64,000 nt of DNA from Acanthosoma haemorrhoidale (taxonomy: Eukaryota; Arthropoda; Insecta; Hemiptera; Acanthosomatidae). Positions 11,646-22,479 of this stretch are shown here, piece by piece (position 1 is the stretch's first letter; each line of letters opens with the position of its first letter). The position numbers were made by a program, and so were the translations under genes. Location: NCBI GenBank assembly GCA_930367205.1, contig OV884011.1:89637474-89701473 (forward strand). The letters run 5' to 3'. The notes below the pieces were generated by a model. It was not told where the DNA came from. It saw only the letters and a program-made list of their open reading frames with translations, and did no database searches.

Positions 11646-13416
11646 AGTACTTATTTCTGGACAAAAATTGTTGTAGACGAATAAATGTAGCATTGCATTG
11701 CAGCCATCCTTTTGTAGCCTCTTTTTATAACAACCAATGAGTTAAAATCTTTTAATAGCAGTTTTAGTTACTATGGGTAACTACAGTTCTGGTAACTAAC
11801 AGTAAAATAAAAAAACGCCCATTATTTGCCAGACAAGATTCTTTAATTTAGCAACCTAATCAAAATATTTCGATTTTTGTTAAGTAAACCTCAAGTAGGT
11901 TTTATCGAGATAAAACAGTTTTCATGTTGTTGGTCAGCGTGTCATAAGTTGTCATTTAAAATATAACGCAAAGTACTGATTACCAACATAAGTTTTGTTC
12001 TATGTTTGAGGTCTGAGACAAACCGATTTGTTTTATTACTGCGGGTATATGACACCTGGAAAAAATGTTTTTTTTTTCTTTATCCATCGAGTTATAACAT
12101 CCTACGCTAATAGTTTAATGATATCTCATAATAAAGAACAAAAAGAAACGCGCCAATTATCAGGGCAATCAAGTTTTCATTTGTTCGGGTAATCAAATGG
12201 GATACATACACGAGATGTGATATTCATAGGTCAATAAGGGACCAACGACCAAATAGGACAGACAGGCATACACACAGAATTGGAAACCTAAGGATTTCTG
12301 ATTTTGAAAAAAAAATCAAGGAAACCTTAAAAAAGTAAGGTTTCCCCGCGGTAATTTAATACAGAGCATAAGTATTAGGTGTATTGCATCTGCAGCAAAG
12401 AAGCCCCTAAGTATCAAGTAAGCAGCTGGTCGGATGCAAATTTTATCATTAGCCCAATCTACACGACTCAGCTAGCAATGGCGTTCCGCTCGGCTGGGAA
12501 AGAGGGGAGGGGCACGCCGATACAGGTGGAAGGGGGTGGTCGAGTGCATTTTTTAAACAATTTCACCGACCGGTGAACAGGAATAATCTCATCGTTTTAT
12601 TTTACCTCTTAATATAATATTTTAAAGGCATTTGACAAGCGCCGACAGAGAAAGGACCTTTTTGTTGTGTGAAGGTTGTTAGCTATCCAATCGATATATT
12701 CGCCTATTTTGACCCCATAGTAAAGTCATTCAACTGTCTATAATAGACCGTAGAATGAATCATTTCCTAACACTATTATCATCGAATGAGAATATAATTT
12801 CATTCAGTGACGAACTGTAATTCTTGAATCAACACTTTGCGAATTAGAAACTTTGATATAATTGAAACATATTTTAATATTTGATACACACCGGAGTTAT
12901 GAGGTCCTAATTTCACATCCCGCCTTGACACAATTTCTTTTCTTTCACTTTTGGCTACTCGCAAAAAGTTACTTTTTTCATTATTTCCATATACCTAGAA
13001 ACAAAACAGATTGTAATTAGTGTTATATGTATATAATTACCAATTATTGTAGTAAATGATATTTAAATTTTATTCACATGTATTTTCAAAAATATTATTT
13101 ATTCAAGTGCAAATAAAAACAGAAAGAATTTTTTTTTAATAGGTTTAATAGGCCTGTTATGTTTTAAAGTTTCTTGGCTTTTTTTGGCAATTATTGCTAT
13201 TTGTTTTTAAAAATGATTTTCTTTATTAGAGGGTTGGGTTTAGACTTGCTAACCAACACATTATTTAGATAACGTGAAAGTCACTATTACATAGGTAATA
13301 GAAAAAAATCTACAAATGAACAGAAAATAATAAATGGGTTATTAATTGAATTTTACAAATATTTTTTTTATCTTTATTAAGTAGTTACAGCTGCAGAATG
13401 GAATCAAAACATTATT
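11646..13416. other. No gene recognised
   Basis: AT-rich apart from a G+C-rich patch near 12470-12560, which lies within a 65-codon frame without motifs. No repeat copy was identified. Confidence 0.5.
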
Positions 13417-13435
13417 TATATATATATATATATAT
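13417..13435. repeat. (TA)n microsatellite
   Basis: A pure TA dinucleotide run just upstream of the family B tail at 13451. Confidence 0.9.
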
Positions 13436-13450
13436 TTCATGCATTCATTA

Positions 13451-14315
13451 CCCCCCCCCCATTAGCTCTCCACTTATAAGATTAAGGATGAGGGAAAAAT
13501 AAAGAAATATTTGTGTTGATCGGATCCTTGTACTATGAGTACCTGCTTGAAGGTGGTGTGAGGGAATTAAGGAGTGTGGGAAGCCTCGGTAGAGGTTGGT
13601 TGTTGCGGTACAGTGGTGAGAGTCCACTGGTGGCTGGGCCTAACGTCCTTCTTGGCATGTAGTGCAGTCTTATTTTGTTAGATAGCAGTGATGGGTGCCC
13701 GTTAGAGGTTTGTTGTTGGTGGGCCAAGCGCCGTGATGTCCACCATTCTGTCTGCTTTACCAGATCTAGAGAGTTGCCATCTTGCCGGGAGCGGTGGGGG
13801 TGTCATGTCTCGGAACAGACATTGGTTATGGCTATATCAAGTCAAAGAACTTGATGTGTCTTCTTTGGATGGCTTCGGGAGCCTTCATATCACGAAAAGA
13901 CATGCCATAGTGCCGTGCGCAGGATTTTGTTCTGGAAGCTCTGGAGTAAAGTTACTGTGCTAGTGTGTAGGAATCGGAAGAGTGGTGTCCCAAACAGTAG
14001 AGCTGGCCTCAGGACGCTCTTATATATTAACAGTTTCAGCCGAAGGGATATAGCCGGACTTGTGATGAGATGCTGTAGAGAGTAGCAAGTCCTACGTACT
14101 CTTTTCAACTTCTTCTGCAGGTGTGTGTAGAACGTTGCTGTCTGCCTAGGGTGATGCCTAGGTAGCATATGCTGTTGGAAAGTTTGCATTCAGTCCCGTC
14201 TATGGTGAAGCTGGGTGGACGCTTCCGTTTTCCATGCTGGAAGGAGAAGACGATCCCTTGAGTTTTGGCCGGGTTCACCTGAATGTGGACATCGTGTTCT
14301 TCTGAAAGCTTATTC
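13451..14315 (-). mobile_element. Family B jockey retrotransposon, 5'-truncated, G10 at the 3' end
   Basis: The minus strand carries the C-terminal part of an ORF2 related to family A, then about 430 bp of 3' UTR, ending with GAGAGCTAAT and ten G (C10 on the plus strand, 13451-13460). The UTR (GGCCCAGCCACCAGTGGACT, CTCACCACTGTACCG, CTTCAAGCAGG, AAGGATCCGATCA) is nearly identical at 16016, 47389 and 61171. The coding part is frameshifted near 14147 and lacks about 36 bp that the copy at 16440-16500 keeps. Sequence right of about 14315 no longer aligns to family A, which marks the truncation point. Confidence 0.85.
13891..14312 (-). pseudogene. Reverse transcriptase C-terminal remnant (family B)
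   Basis: The first frame reads DVHIQVNPAKTQGIVFSFQH and later CYLGITLGRQ; a second frame continues LKLLIYKSVLRPALLFGTPL and QNKILRTALW. The matching stretch of the intact family A protein (residues about 469-598) shows the same blocks, so this is the end of the reverse transcriptase, its thumb and the following connection. At least one frameshift (about 14147) and an early stop near 13890 disable it. The catalytic YADD box lay upstream of the truncation. Confidence 0.85.
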
Positions 14316-15421
14316 TTTTCTTCATCATCATTCAATGCTTTAATTTTGATGTTTAATAAGTCACATTTTTGACATGTATCTTTGCGTGGTTGGTGGAAAT
14401 GTAAATTAAAATCTTTTTTAAATATTTTTGTGTGAGTCCACTCATTATTTCACATTTGCAGAGTTTAATACACGTTTTAAGCGCCCTTCACTTACTTTAA
14501 AGATATCAAAAAAAAATTTTAACAAGTACTACAAGTACCTAAAACTCCCATGTCTTGACGAACCTTTTCCGTTTTTTTGACGTCTTCGTTTCACAGTTTT
14601 GCGCTCGATAGCTTCGTAAAGCAGTACGTTTTGATTATTAAAATCTCCAAAATACCCAAACAATATTCTTTCTTTCGTCTTCTTCGTAATTTTTTATGGA
14701 AGCTTTTTGACAACGGCAATCTTTATTTTGGAAAACTTTTGAAGGTACACGTCTTAAACTATTTTGTTGCGAGCATTTTACTTCTATTTTCATTTCGATG
14801 CCACCTAGTTCTGCAATAAGGGGAGTGGTGATTTGGACCGAGGAGGTTGGAGGATGTGCTAATGAGGAGGAATGCGGCCGTGGATGGGAGACAGAAGCGG
14901 TGGGATCCCCTGTAATAGGGGATAAAGAAAAACGACATCTATCCCGTTACAGCTTCACTTTAGGTAAGCCTCGCTGTCTCCTCCAGTCTCCGCAAATCTG
15001 CAGGCCACAGTCTCTGACAATCACCAGCAACCCTTTATGGAGGGGGGACCTCTTAAATCGTTTGAAGCCAGCACTCACTGCATACACACGTAACCCCCCC
15101 CCCCCCCCCCACTCGTAATACCTTTATGATTAGTTAAGAACGATTACGACGCAGCCACCTTCAATACTTGATCTCATTGGGTACGGTAAAATCTCGAATT
15201 TGAAATACTTTTATGCGCTAGTTGAGTCAAAGACCAGTCTTAAAATGTATTTTAAAGATTTTCTTCTTTGTTAATATGTGTTTAGTAAATAGTTTGCTTG
15301 AAAATAAAAATAGTGAATAGTAAAAGGGGATTCATAAAAAATAAAAGATTATTTTATAATGGTTTATTTAATATGATCTCAGTGTTCATAAAACATATAT
15401 CATAAACGTATATGTAATCAA
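14316..15421. other. No gene recognised; contains C17 tract
   Basis: AT-rich on the left. At 14800-15090 it is more G+C-rich, with a 106-codon frame whose proline end comes only from the seventeen C at 15094-15110. I see no domain and do not call a gene. Confidence 0.45.
15094..15110. repeat. C17 homopolymer, longest of 13 long C/G runs
   Basis: Runs of nine or more C or G in the window are at 289-297, 4586-4596, 8020-8028, 9037-9046, 9392-9402, 13451-13460, 15094-15110, 32937-32947, 52477-52486, 54919-54927, 56180-56189, 57466-57474 and 62119-62128. In DNA of about one third G+C such runs should be almost absent by chance. Confidence 0.9.
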
Positions 15422-16003
15422 CAACGCGAAGGCCTTGTTGAGCAGTGGAATGTCACTGACGGAAACCAAACTGGTGTATAGGAAAAAGGTTTTTGGATTC
15501 AACAATTGGAAGTGGACGTTTTAACAGGAGTTTTTCAAATATTTTTGAGAGGATAGGGAATAGGCTAATTGGACGTAAGATGAGGCGTCATTGGGTGGTT
15601 TACCGGGTTTGGCGAATAGGACAATAATGGAATGTTTCCAGAGGAGAGGAAAGTGCGTCACTCGGATAATGCAATTATAGATGTGAGTTAGGAAGATTAT
15701 GGCTTGTAGGAATTGAAGGATGCCAATAGCCGCTTTACCAACCAATCTGCAGGTTGGATTGGATTAGATCTTTGAGATGCTGAGGTAAAGGATTATGATT
15801 GTGAAATGTTGGGTGACGTTGGGGCGACGATGCCTCCCAAGCCGTCCACTGGCCCAGAGTAGTGAAAGAATGCACTGTATCGTCTAGGTCTTGGGATGTT
15901 TTTAGGGACACTTTGAGGTCTACGGAATCTGTAAGAAGTTGGCGGAAGTGGTCCCAGTCAATTGGGTCCCTAATAAATGAAGGAGGAGGCAGGTTGTGAA
16001 TTG
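15422..16003 (-). pseudogene. Family C jockey ORF2 fragment (linker and start of reverse transcriptase)
   Basis: Read on the minus strand, one frame gives DPIDWDHFRQLLTDSV and, further on, LPQHLKDLIQSN, the linker after the endonuclease of jockey-type ORF2. Another frame gives AIGILQFLQAI and WKHSIIVLFAKPGKPPNDAS. A third gives LRPISLFPILSKIFEKLLLK and QFGFRQ, stop, HSTAQQ. These are the first reverse transcriptase blocks (KPGK, RPISLL, QFGFR..HST). Two frame changes and a stop show it is dead; an internal deletion joins linker and RT. The 3' half, including the catalytic YADD, is absent beyond 15422. Confidence 0.8.
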
Positions 16004-16015
16004 GTTTTAAGGAAA

Positions 16016-16507
16016 TTTTTTTTTTTTTTCCTAAGCTCTCTAGTTAGAATTTTCGGATGAGGGATAAATATAAAATATTTAAGGTGATCGGATCCTTGTG
16101 CTAGGAGGACCTGCTTGAAGGTGGTGTAAGAGGAGTAAGGAGTGTGGGAATCCTCGGTGGAGGTTGATTGTTACGGCACAGTGGTGAGAGTCCACTGGTG
16201 GCTGGGCCTAACGTCCTTCTAGGCATGTAGTGCAGTCTTATTTAGTTAGATAGCAGTGATGGGTGCCCGTTAGAGGTTTGTTGTTGGTGGGCCAAGCGCC
16301 GTGATGTCCACTATTTGGTCTGCTTTACCAGATCTAGAGAGTTGCCATCTTGCCGGGAGCGGTGGGGGTCTCATGTCTCGGAACAGACATTGGTTATGGC
16401 TATATCAAGTCAAAGAACTTGATGTGTCTTCTTTGGATGGCTTCGGTGATGGTGGGGACCTCGAACTTTTCGTGGATGTCGGGAGCCTTCATATCACGAA
16501 AAGGGGT
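16016..16507 (-). mobile_element. Family B jockey retrotransposon, 5'-truncated, poly-A tail, probable TSD
   Basis: This has a poly-A tail (T14 at 16016-16029), the family B 3' UTR, and at 16407-16500 the end of ORF2, reading PFRDMKAPDIHEKFEVPTIT then EAIQRRHIKFFDLI and a stop. The intact family A protein has the matching TPFDRMKADEMHKKFEVLTI, QDFIKRRHIKFFDSL. The flanks are near-identical: GGTTTTAAGGAAA at 16003-16015 and GGTCTTAAGGAAA at 16505-16517, so TTAAGGAAA is the likely duplication. It appears to have landed at the truncated 5' edge of the family C fragment. Confidence 0.8.
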
Positions 16508-16513
16508 CTTAAG

Positions 16514-16517
<4 letters not shown>

Positions 16518-16562
<45 letters not shown>

Positions 16563-18975
16563 CCTTAGCTTTTAAACTTATAAAATAGGATGTGGGAAAA
16601 TTATTTTGGGCTAATGAGTGCCTTTCACTAAGGGGAGTCCCCCATTTGAAGGGTGTATGAGAAGGATATAGGGTGTGGAATGCCTGAAGGAGGCGGGTGG
16701 ATTCGGGAAGGTAGTGAGAGTCTACCGAGGGTGGAGCCTAGGGATACCTAGGCAATGGTTTGTAGTCGGCCAGGTCAAGCCTGGCCCGCCCCGGCAGGGG
16801 GCTGAGATAAGTCGGCCACTCGGCCGGAAGGTCTACCCTGCTTAAACAGGTAGATGGGGTCTTGTAGCTTCGGTTGAGTCGGCCGGGAGATCGGCCTCGA
16901 TATCTCGGCTGGGTGTAGTTCGTTCAGTCATCGGGTTCAATGACGTCGATCATCCTCCAGGCTTCGGCGGTCCAGCAGTGCTTCCATCTGACAGGCATTG
17001 GTGGTGGTTGAAGGTCGGAGAATAGTGGGTTGTGGCTATGTCTGAGTGAGTCAAAAAATTTGATGTGCCTTCTTTTGATAAAATCTTGAATGGTGAGCAC
17101 TTCAAATTTTTTATGCATCTCGTCTGCCTTCATTCGGTCGAACGGGGTATGTTTGAGGGAGGTGCGGAGAACTCTGTTCTGAAATTGCTGGAGCGTTTGG
17201 AGAGTGTTAGGAGTCAGATACTTGAAGAGAGGGGTCCCATACATCAAAGCAGGTCTTAGGACGCTCTGGTATATCAGCAGCTTGAGGCGTACTGATAGAG
17301 CCGGGCTGTGAAGTAGGTGTCCGAGGCTGAAGAATTTCTTCCTAACACTCTTTAATTTCTTGCTGAGATGAGTTGTGAACGACAAGTGCCTACCGAGGGT
17401 AATCCCGAGGTAGCACAGCTTGTTGCTTACAGGGCACTCTTTGCCGCCTAAGACGAAGGATTTCGGGAGCTTCTTTTTTCCGGATTTGTAACTGAATATA
17501 ATTCCTTGCGTCTTGGCCGGGTTGACTTGAATGTGGACGGCATCGAGTTTCTCGGAGATCCGTTGACTAGCGCTCTCAGCGAATTTCAGGGCTCTGGAGG
17601 GATTGATGCTAGTGCTGTAAACACCTATATCGTCTGCATACGCGGATACCTCGCAGTTGGGGTACGAGGCTCCTACGATGTGGGCGGTGTAAATGTTGAA
17701 CAGCAGGGGGCCTAGCACCGATCCTTGGGGGACACCGGCAGTGTAGTTTCTTCGGGTCGTAGACGTAGTGCCTATACGAACCGAAAAAGTTCTGCCTGTA
17801 AGGTAGGATCTTATCAGGTTCTGCAGCTGATCCGAGAATTCGTATTCCCTCAGACGTTGGAGTAGGATGTAGTGGTCCACAGAGTCGAAAGCTTTCGAAC
17901 AGTCCAGAGAAATCATAGCGGTAGCTCTGTTGCTCCGGACGTTTGATGCGACGTGGTGTTGCAATCTCACCAGGTTGTTGTTCGCGCTTAAGCCTGTGCT
18001 GAAACCAGTCTGCTCTGGTGGGATGACTTCTTGTGACTCGCAGTGCCCGGAGAGATGTACGTGGATGATTCTCTCGAACAGCTTCGAGAGTTGAGTCAGC
18101 AGACTGATGGGGCGGTAATGAGATGGCTCATAACCGCTTTTTGCTGGTTTCAGAAGGGGGACCACTACAGCGTGCTTCCAGTTCTGGGGGAAATAGTGCA
18201 GCCTGAAGCAGGAGTTCAACACGTTCGTTATGAATGAGATTCCTTTCCTCGGCAGCTGCTTGAGTAGGATGTTCTGGATGGAATCCTGACCTGGGGCCTT
18301 CTTGCCGGTCGTTCTTCGAATGAATGCAGCGCATTGCCGGTGTGAGGTGTAGATTTCGGTAGTGGTAGGGAGGGTGGGGGAGGGGTGGTCGAGGGCTCCT
18401 ATTGGCTGTCCCTGGCCACGACTGACTTCCTCATAATGGGCCGCCAAGATGTCCGCTTGTTCGGTGGTGGGAATGAACTGCCCGTTCACGGCCAGCCTTA
18501 CACCGTTCTTTTTGGACCTGCAGGTCTTCACAAGCTTCCACAATTGCTTGTGGTCACCGTGGAGACTGGTGAGGCGATCTTCCCAAATCGAATTTTTCCA
18601 CTGGGCCATCAGGGACTTAACTTGGTTTGTGAGAGCATTTAAAACCGGTTTTAAGTCCCTGTTTTTGGTCCTAAACCACCTGTTCTTGATGTTATTACGC
18701 TGTCTAATCAGTTGTAGGATGTGATCCGGAGGTTTTCTCAGAGAAGGGGGCTTCGGAGAAAATTTCGGGATCGATGCATCGGCAGCTCGATCGATGACGT
18801 CCTGTAGCTGATAGATAGCGTAATCTATGTCCCAAGTGTGTCTCAGGGGCGTGATTGTGGGCAACTTGGTCTTGATGAGATGCTTGTAGAGGTCCCATTT
18901 GGCCTCATCGTACCTGTACCTAGAAGCAGGCGGCTCTGGCATGTCGCCTTCTAGTTCATAGAGAACAGGCCTTTT
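16518..18975 (-). mobile_element. Family A jockey-clade retrotransposon, 5'-truncated, 45-nt poly-A
   Basis: The element runs right to left. It has a long open ORF2 (16924-18942), about 360 bp of 3' UTR rich in GGCCGA and CCTAGG words, and a poly-A tail seen as T45 at 16518-16562. Upstream of the first methionine the frame stays open back to a TAG near 18970, as LYELEGD, consistent with the junction just after the endonuclease domain. The endonuclease and ORF1 are missing, so the copy is 5'-truncated near 18975. The long pure poly-A and the unbroken frame mark it as the youngest large insertion here. I found no matching duplication right of 18975, so the right boundary is approximate. Confidence 0.85.
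16924..18942 (-). CDS. Reverse transcriptase (ORF2, endonuclease missing) of a jockey-clade element
   Basis: This is a 672-residue uninterrupted protein that would copy the element's RNA into DNA at a nicked chromosomal target. Residues 1-200 are the linker after the lost endonuclease domain. The reverse transcriptase follows: KKAPGQDSIQ (214-223), HYRPISLL (275-282), PPEQTGFSTG (308-317), LDCSKAFDSVDH (346-357) with catalytic Asp347, AGVPQGSVLGPLLFNIY (402-418), AYADDIG (434-440) with Asp437 and Asp438, and CYLGITLG (510-517). The thumb includes LKLLIYQSVLRPALMYGTPL (553-572). The C-terminus (RRHIKFFD, HNPLFSDL) replaces any RNase H, as usual in the jockey clade. The start is simply the first Met in the open frame; the native start lay in the missing 5' part. 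All catalytic aspartates are present, but without the endonuclease it is unlikely to retrotranspose on its own. Confidence 0.95.
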   Translation of the reverse strand: MPEPPASRYRYDEAKWDLYKHLIKTKLPTITPLRHTWDIDYAIYQLQDVIDRAADASIPKFSPKPPSLRKPPDHILQLIRQRNNIKNRWFRTKNRDLKPVLNALTNQVKSLMAQWKNSIWEDRLTSLHGDHKQLWKLVKTCRSKKNGVRLAVNGQFIPTTEQADILAAHYEEVSRGQGQPIGALDHPSPTLPTTTEIYTSHRQCAAFIRRTTGKKAPGQDSIQNILLKQLPRKGISFITNVLNSCFRLHYFPQNWKHAVVVPLLKPAKSGYEPSHYRPISLLTQLSKLFERIIHVHLSGHCESQEVIPPEQTGFSTGLSANNNLVRLQHHVASNVRSNRATAMISLDCSKAFDSVDHYILLQRLREYEFSDQLQNLIRSYLTGRTFSVRIGTTSTTRRNYTAGVPQGSVLGPLLFNIYTAHIVGASYPNCEVSAYADDIGVYSTSINPSRALKFAESASQRISEKLDAVHIQVNPAKTQGIIFSYKSGKKKLPKSFVLGGKECPVSNKLCYLGITLGRHLSFTTHLSKKLKSVRKKFFSLGHLLHSPALSVRLKLLIYQSVLRPALMYGTPLFKYLTPNTLQTLQQFQNRVLRTSLKHTPFDRMKADEMHKKFEVLTIQDFIKRRHIKFFDSLRHSHNPLFSDLQPPPMPVRWKHCWTAEAWRMIDVIEPDD

Positions 18976-21454
18976 CTAGAGAAGGTTATATCTACTAAAA
19001 CTTGATAATAAAAATATAAATATAAAACCCTTTAACCAAAAATAAAAAAACAGTAGCTACAAATAAGCTATAATTTTATTACAAAACATAAATAAAATTG
19101 AGACAAAAGAAACAAAAAAGAGGAAATATTTTTAAGTACGGCTGAGGAAACGGTCCGGATCAAATTATCCACTGTAATTAACAGAAAATTAAATTTATTC
19201 CTAACCTCACAACCTGGTTCACCAGACTTTTCAAAGGGTATTATCACTATTATTTGAAATTTTCCCAATCTAATATTAAACTCAGTAATAACATTGTGAA
19301 CGTTGTAAAGAAAAAATTTAGATTGCTGAACTCCCATAAACGCTAAAAAGAAAAGAAAAGAGAGATAGGTTATGTTAACACAGAACCAATTGTAATAATC
19401 CAAAAAATTAATACATTGTGACAGCTTACCATAATATTATTCAACAACATTCTTTTGAATTTTACTCAATAAAAATTATTGATAAGAATAGAACATCAGA
19501 GCCCATAAACATTTAGAATACATTCACAAAGCCTAACATATTAACAATAAATATAGATTTTATGAAATACAATTACAATTTTTTTGGACGTAAAACATTT
19601 GAGTAGACTATGTTAATTTATATCTATTTTTAATTTGGAACGACGCAACATTCAATCAGTATGCATACAATTTACATTTAGTGAAATTATGTTTTTTAAA
19701 GGAACAAATATTTTTCTCTTTGGGATTGTACAAACGTTTTTTCTGGTTGTTTAGATTTGACTTGATGGTAGACTGATAGAATCCAAAACGTTGCAACAAA
19801 ACGATAAATAAACAAATCCAAAATTTCAATGCAAGGATACTAGGCACACACAAAGATTTATAAAAGTTATTATCTATGTTCATATATTTCAATATAGCAG
19901 ATATTACTAAGTAGTGGTTATTTTCTGCAGCCTGAATGTATTATTCTCTCTACTGTTTGATCACTATTTATTTAGTAATAATGATTTATTTATGATGAAC
20001 TGTTTTTAAACGTCCCTCAAGGATTCCATTCGTTATTTATCGAATAATCGGTAACTGACGACGTACCTAATTAATTATACCTAAAACAAAATTGCTGTGC
20101 CACAGGCCGCAATTTCTATCATACCACACAACCAAATCAAAAGCCAAAAAGCCATGTTGTTTATTAATGTACTCTAGGCAGTATTAAGTTTTCACCAAAT
20201 GAAGTATTTCCGGTCTTAAACAAACATAATGCAATATGACCCGCAAAGAAAGCGACCTACGACGTACGATGATTTTTCAATGCGTTTAACGCAGCTTCTT
20301 GGTATATATTCAAGGCAAGAACAGGATGTATTGATTTTCTGAAATCCGATACCAGCTGAACAAAGAGTACGCTGGGGGTTCCAAGATCTGATGTTAGTGT
20401 GTGGCTGCTTTGCCAGGAATAAATACCTGAAGGGAAAAGGTTAAAGGTGGAATATCATATTTCTTAGAGATGAGAAAAAGGAAAGCATTTCTGTTAACTT
20501 GGATTATTTTCTTTTTCTTTATTTTTCTTCTTTATTCAATTATTCATGAGTGCCGAACTTGCAGTGAATAAGATCAGCAACAATTCTACTCCATTAGAGA
20601 GAAATGGAGGGATTTTCCCCATCGGCGCCTTTTAAGTTGGATATTTATCACACATTGTAGGTGATTGGTAGTATGGCAATGATTTTTTTTGTTCATCAAA
20701 ACTGCCCAAGGGCAATTTTATTATCTTGTCCAGGGAAAAGAGAATGAAATAGCTGTTTAAAAGGACCTTAACACGGAGTGGGTGAAGATTGTTCCCAATG
20801 AGTCCTTCCTTTCCCAGCAATTGAAAAAGAATACGGCCATGCATCTTATGCATGAGAAGACAGAATTCATTCTTGGAGAGGAACTGTGTCAAGGCCAGTA
20901 CCTGTAAGAATGCTCTAGATAATTCAAAAATGACTTTTTGATTAATTAATCAGATGTCGGATTAATTAAAAAAACTATATTTTCAACATTGGGGTATAGT
21001 ATTAGAGGTAGTCATAGTGTTTTTATATGTGGTCAAAAGAAATATCCAGGGCGATGTCTTTGGGTAAAATAAATGATAGTAGCATGTTACATCCTCAGTA
21101 TTGCAATACCACTTCTTCTGTCACCCCAAACATGCAAATTCTTCTGTATCTTTAATGTTTTCTGCAAAAACAAAATCTTTCATGTTTTTAATTCTTCAAC
21201 TGTCTCCTACGACAAGGTCAACTAGAAGTCCTCTGATAGGCCTTATGACATAAAAAATACTACCAACTCCATTAGCTTTTCTTTAATTTTGAGTAAGGTA
21301 TTAACCTAAAGATCTCGACATCTAACAATATGGGATTCGTCTACCTAAATTATAATTACATAAAGTCATTCAAATCGTATTCACAACATACGCCTAATCC
21401 GGATATGACATTGTATTGAAATATGTACTATATTAATAAGTATTACTGATTATT
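18976..21454. other. No gene recognised; one hairpin-motif copy
   Basis: AT-rich sequence. Open frames of 78-111 codons on the minus strand (19068, 19656, 20632) are lysine/asparagine-rich or hydrophobic products of base composition and show no family motif. Confidence 0.5.
19761..19800 (+). repeat. Copy of the TGATGG...GAAACG-type 3'-end motif
   Basis: The plus strand reads CTTGATGGTAGACTG, ATAGAATCC, AAAACGTTGCAAC, followed by ATAAATAAAC. The order and spacing match the copies at 7298 (minus), 35347 (minus) and 35813 (plus). No larger element could be delimited. Confidence 0.4.
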
Positions 21455-21545
21455 AGCCAAAGAATACTGATACTGGCAAGGACTCCAACTCGGACCTCCC
21501 GAATGTAATACAGTCTCAGGTGACTACAGTACCTCGCAACCATGT
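21455..21545 (-). mobile_element. tRNA-derived SINE-like fragment
   Basis: On the minus strand GTTGCGAGGTACTGTAGTCA is an A-box-like start, CCGAGTTGGAGTCC a degenerate B box, and CTTTGGCTAATAAT the following body, shared with the plus-strand copy at 4785-4870. It is not an intact tRNA gene. Confidence 0.4.
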
Positions 21546-21760
21546 TTGACGTCGATACGTTACATTTAAGTAAAACCGCAAATAACAATAAGATATGTTA
21601 TTCAATTTCATGAAAATATTAATGAAAAACATGCCACAAAATCGTATTCCGCAAGGAATCAAAATACCTCTGCGTTGTTATTAAAAATATTTAATACAGC
21701 TTGGAACATTAATAGGGTAGACTTACGAAATTGACTTTGTAGGCGGAACAAAACCCGCAA

Positions 21761-22470
21761 CTACCGATACATATACATTCGTTTTCCTAATGCACCCTCA
21801 TTAATCACAAAAAACTTTATTATTACAAAAGGAACAGTAGAGGTTGTAGTCGCCATAGTCTTGGCCTTTGACAGTAAACATAAAGAAAAAATGTTACATA
21901 AATATGTAGCTATAAAAAGATGTGTAATGTACATATAAAATGATACGGGAGAGGCACCTATATTTCCCAAACAAACCATCTACACACATAGAGCTAAAGA
22001 ACACGGGGGAGCACGAGGCAAGCAGCCAAGCCGTTTCCATGTAAATTTAAAGAAGAGACTGGTGTTCCGCAGGGAAGCAAACACATACACCTGCTTAAAC
22101 AAACCACGACAGGAAACTCTAGCCATCTACATTGCTAGCTAGTCTCAAAAGATTCTCATGTATTTTTTATGAATTTACACTCCACGATTTTTTTATCGAT
22201 AATATTCCTTTTTTTAATTTCGCTGGTGGGAGTTTGAAACTTATTCATTTATATAGTATTTTTAAGGAACTTGCAGCTTAACTTACTTGCTGATTTCTAC
22301 ACAATTTTTTTTTTTTTTTATAGTTCTACACGTGTTAGTAATTGGGTAAAATGTAGGTATTTTAATTATTTTAGTGGAAAAAAAAAACAAAAAAAACTTA
22401 GGCTCTACCAATATCTGCATGATTATTGGTTGTGGGATTTTGCCATCGAGCGTGAACCTTCATCTTAGTC
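21761..22470. other. No gene recognised
   Basis: AT-rich with several A or T runs; the short open frames have no motifs. Confidence 0.5.
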
Positions 22471-22479
22471 ACTCCTTCT

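Noticed and set aside
14798..15118. 106-codon frame ending in a proline run
   Set aside because: The proline run comes only from the C17 tract and there is no domain or coding signature.
16301..16588. 95- and 72-codon frames ending in phenylalanine runs
   Set aside because: Both read antisense through family B and the T45 of the family A tail.
17065..18642. Several plus-strand frames of 64-91 codons inside family A
   Set aside because: They are antisense shadows of the intact reverse transcriptase reading frame.
18960..18990. Target-site duplication for family A
   Set aside because: The word left of its poly-A (TTAAGGAAA) has no match near the right border, so no duplication can be claimed.
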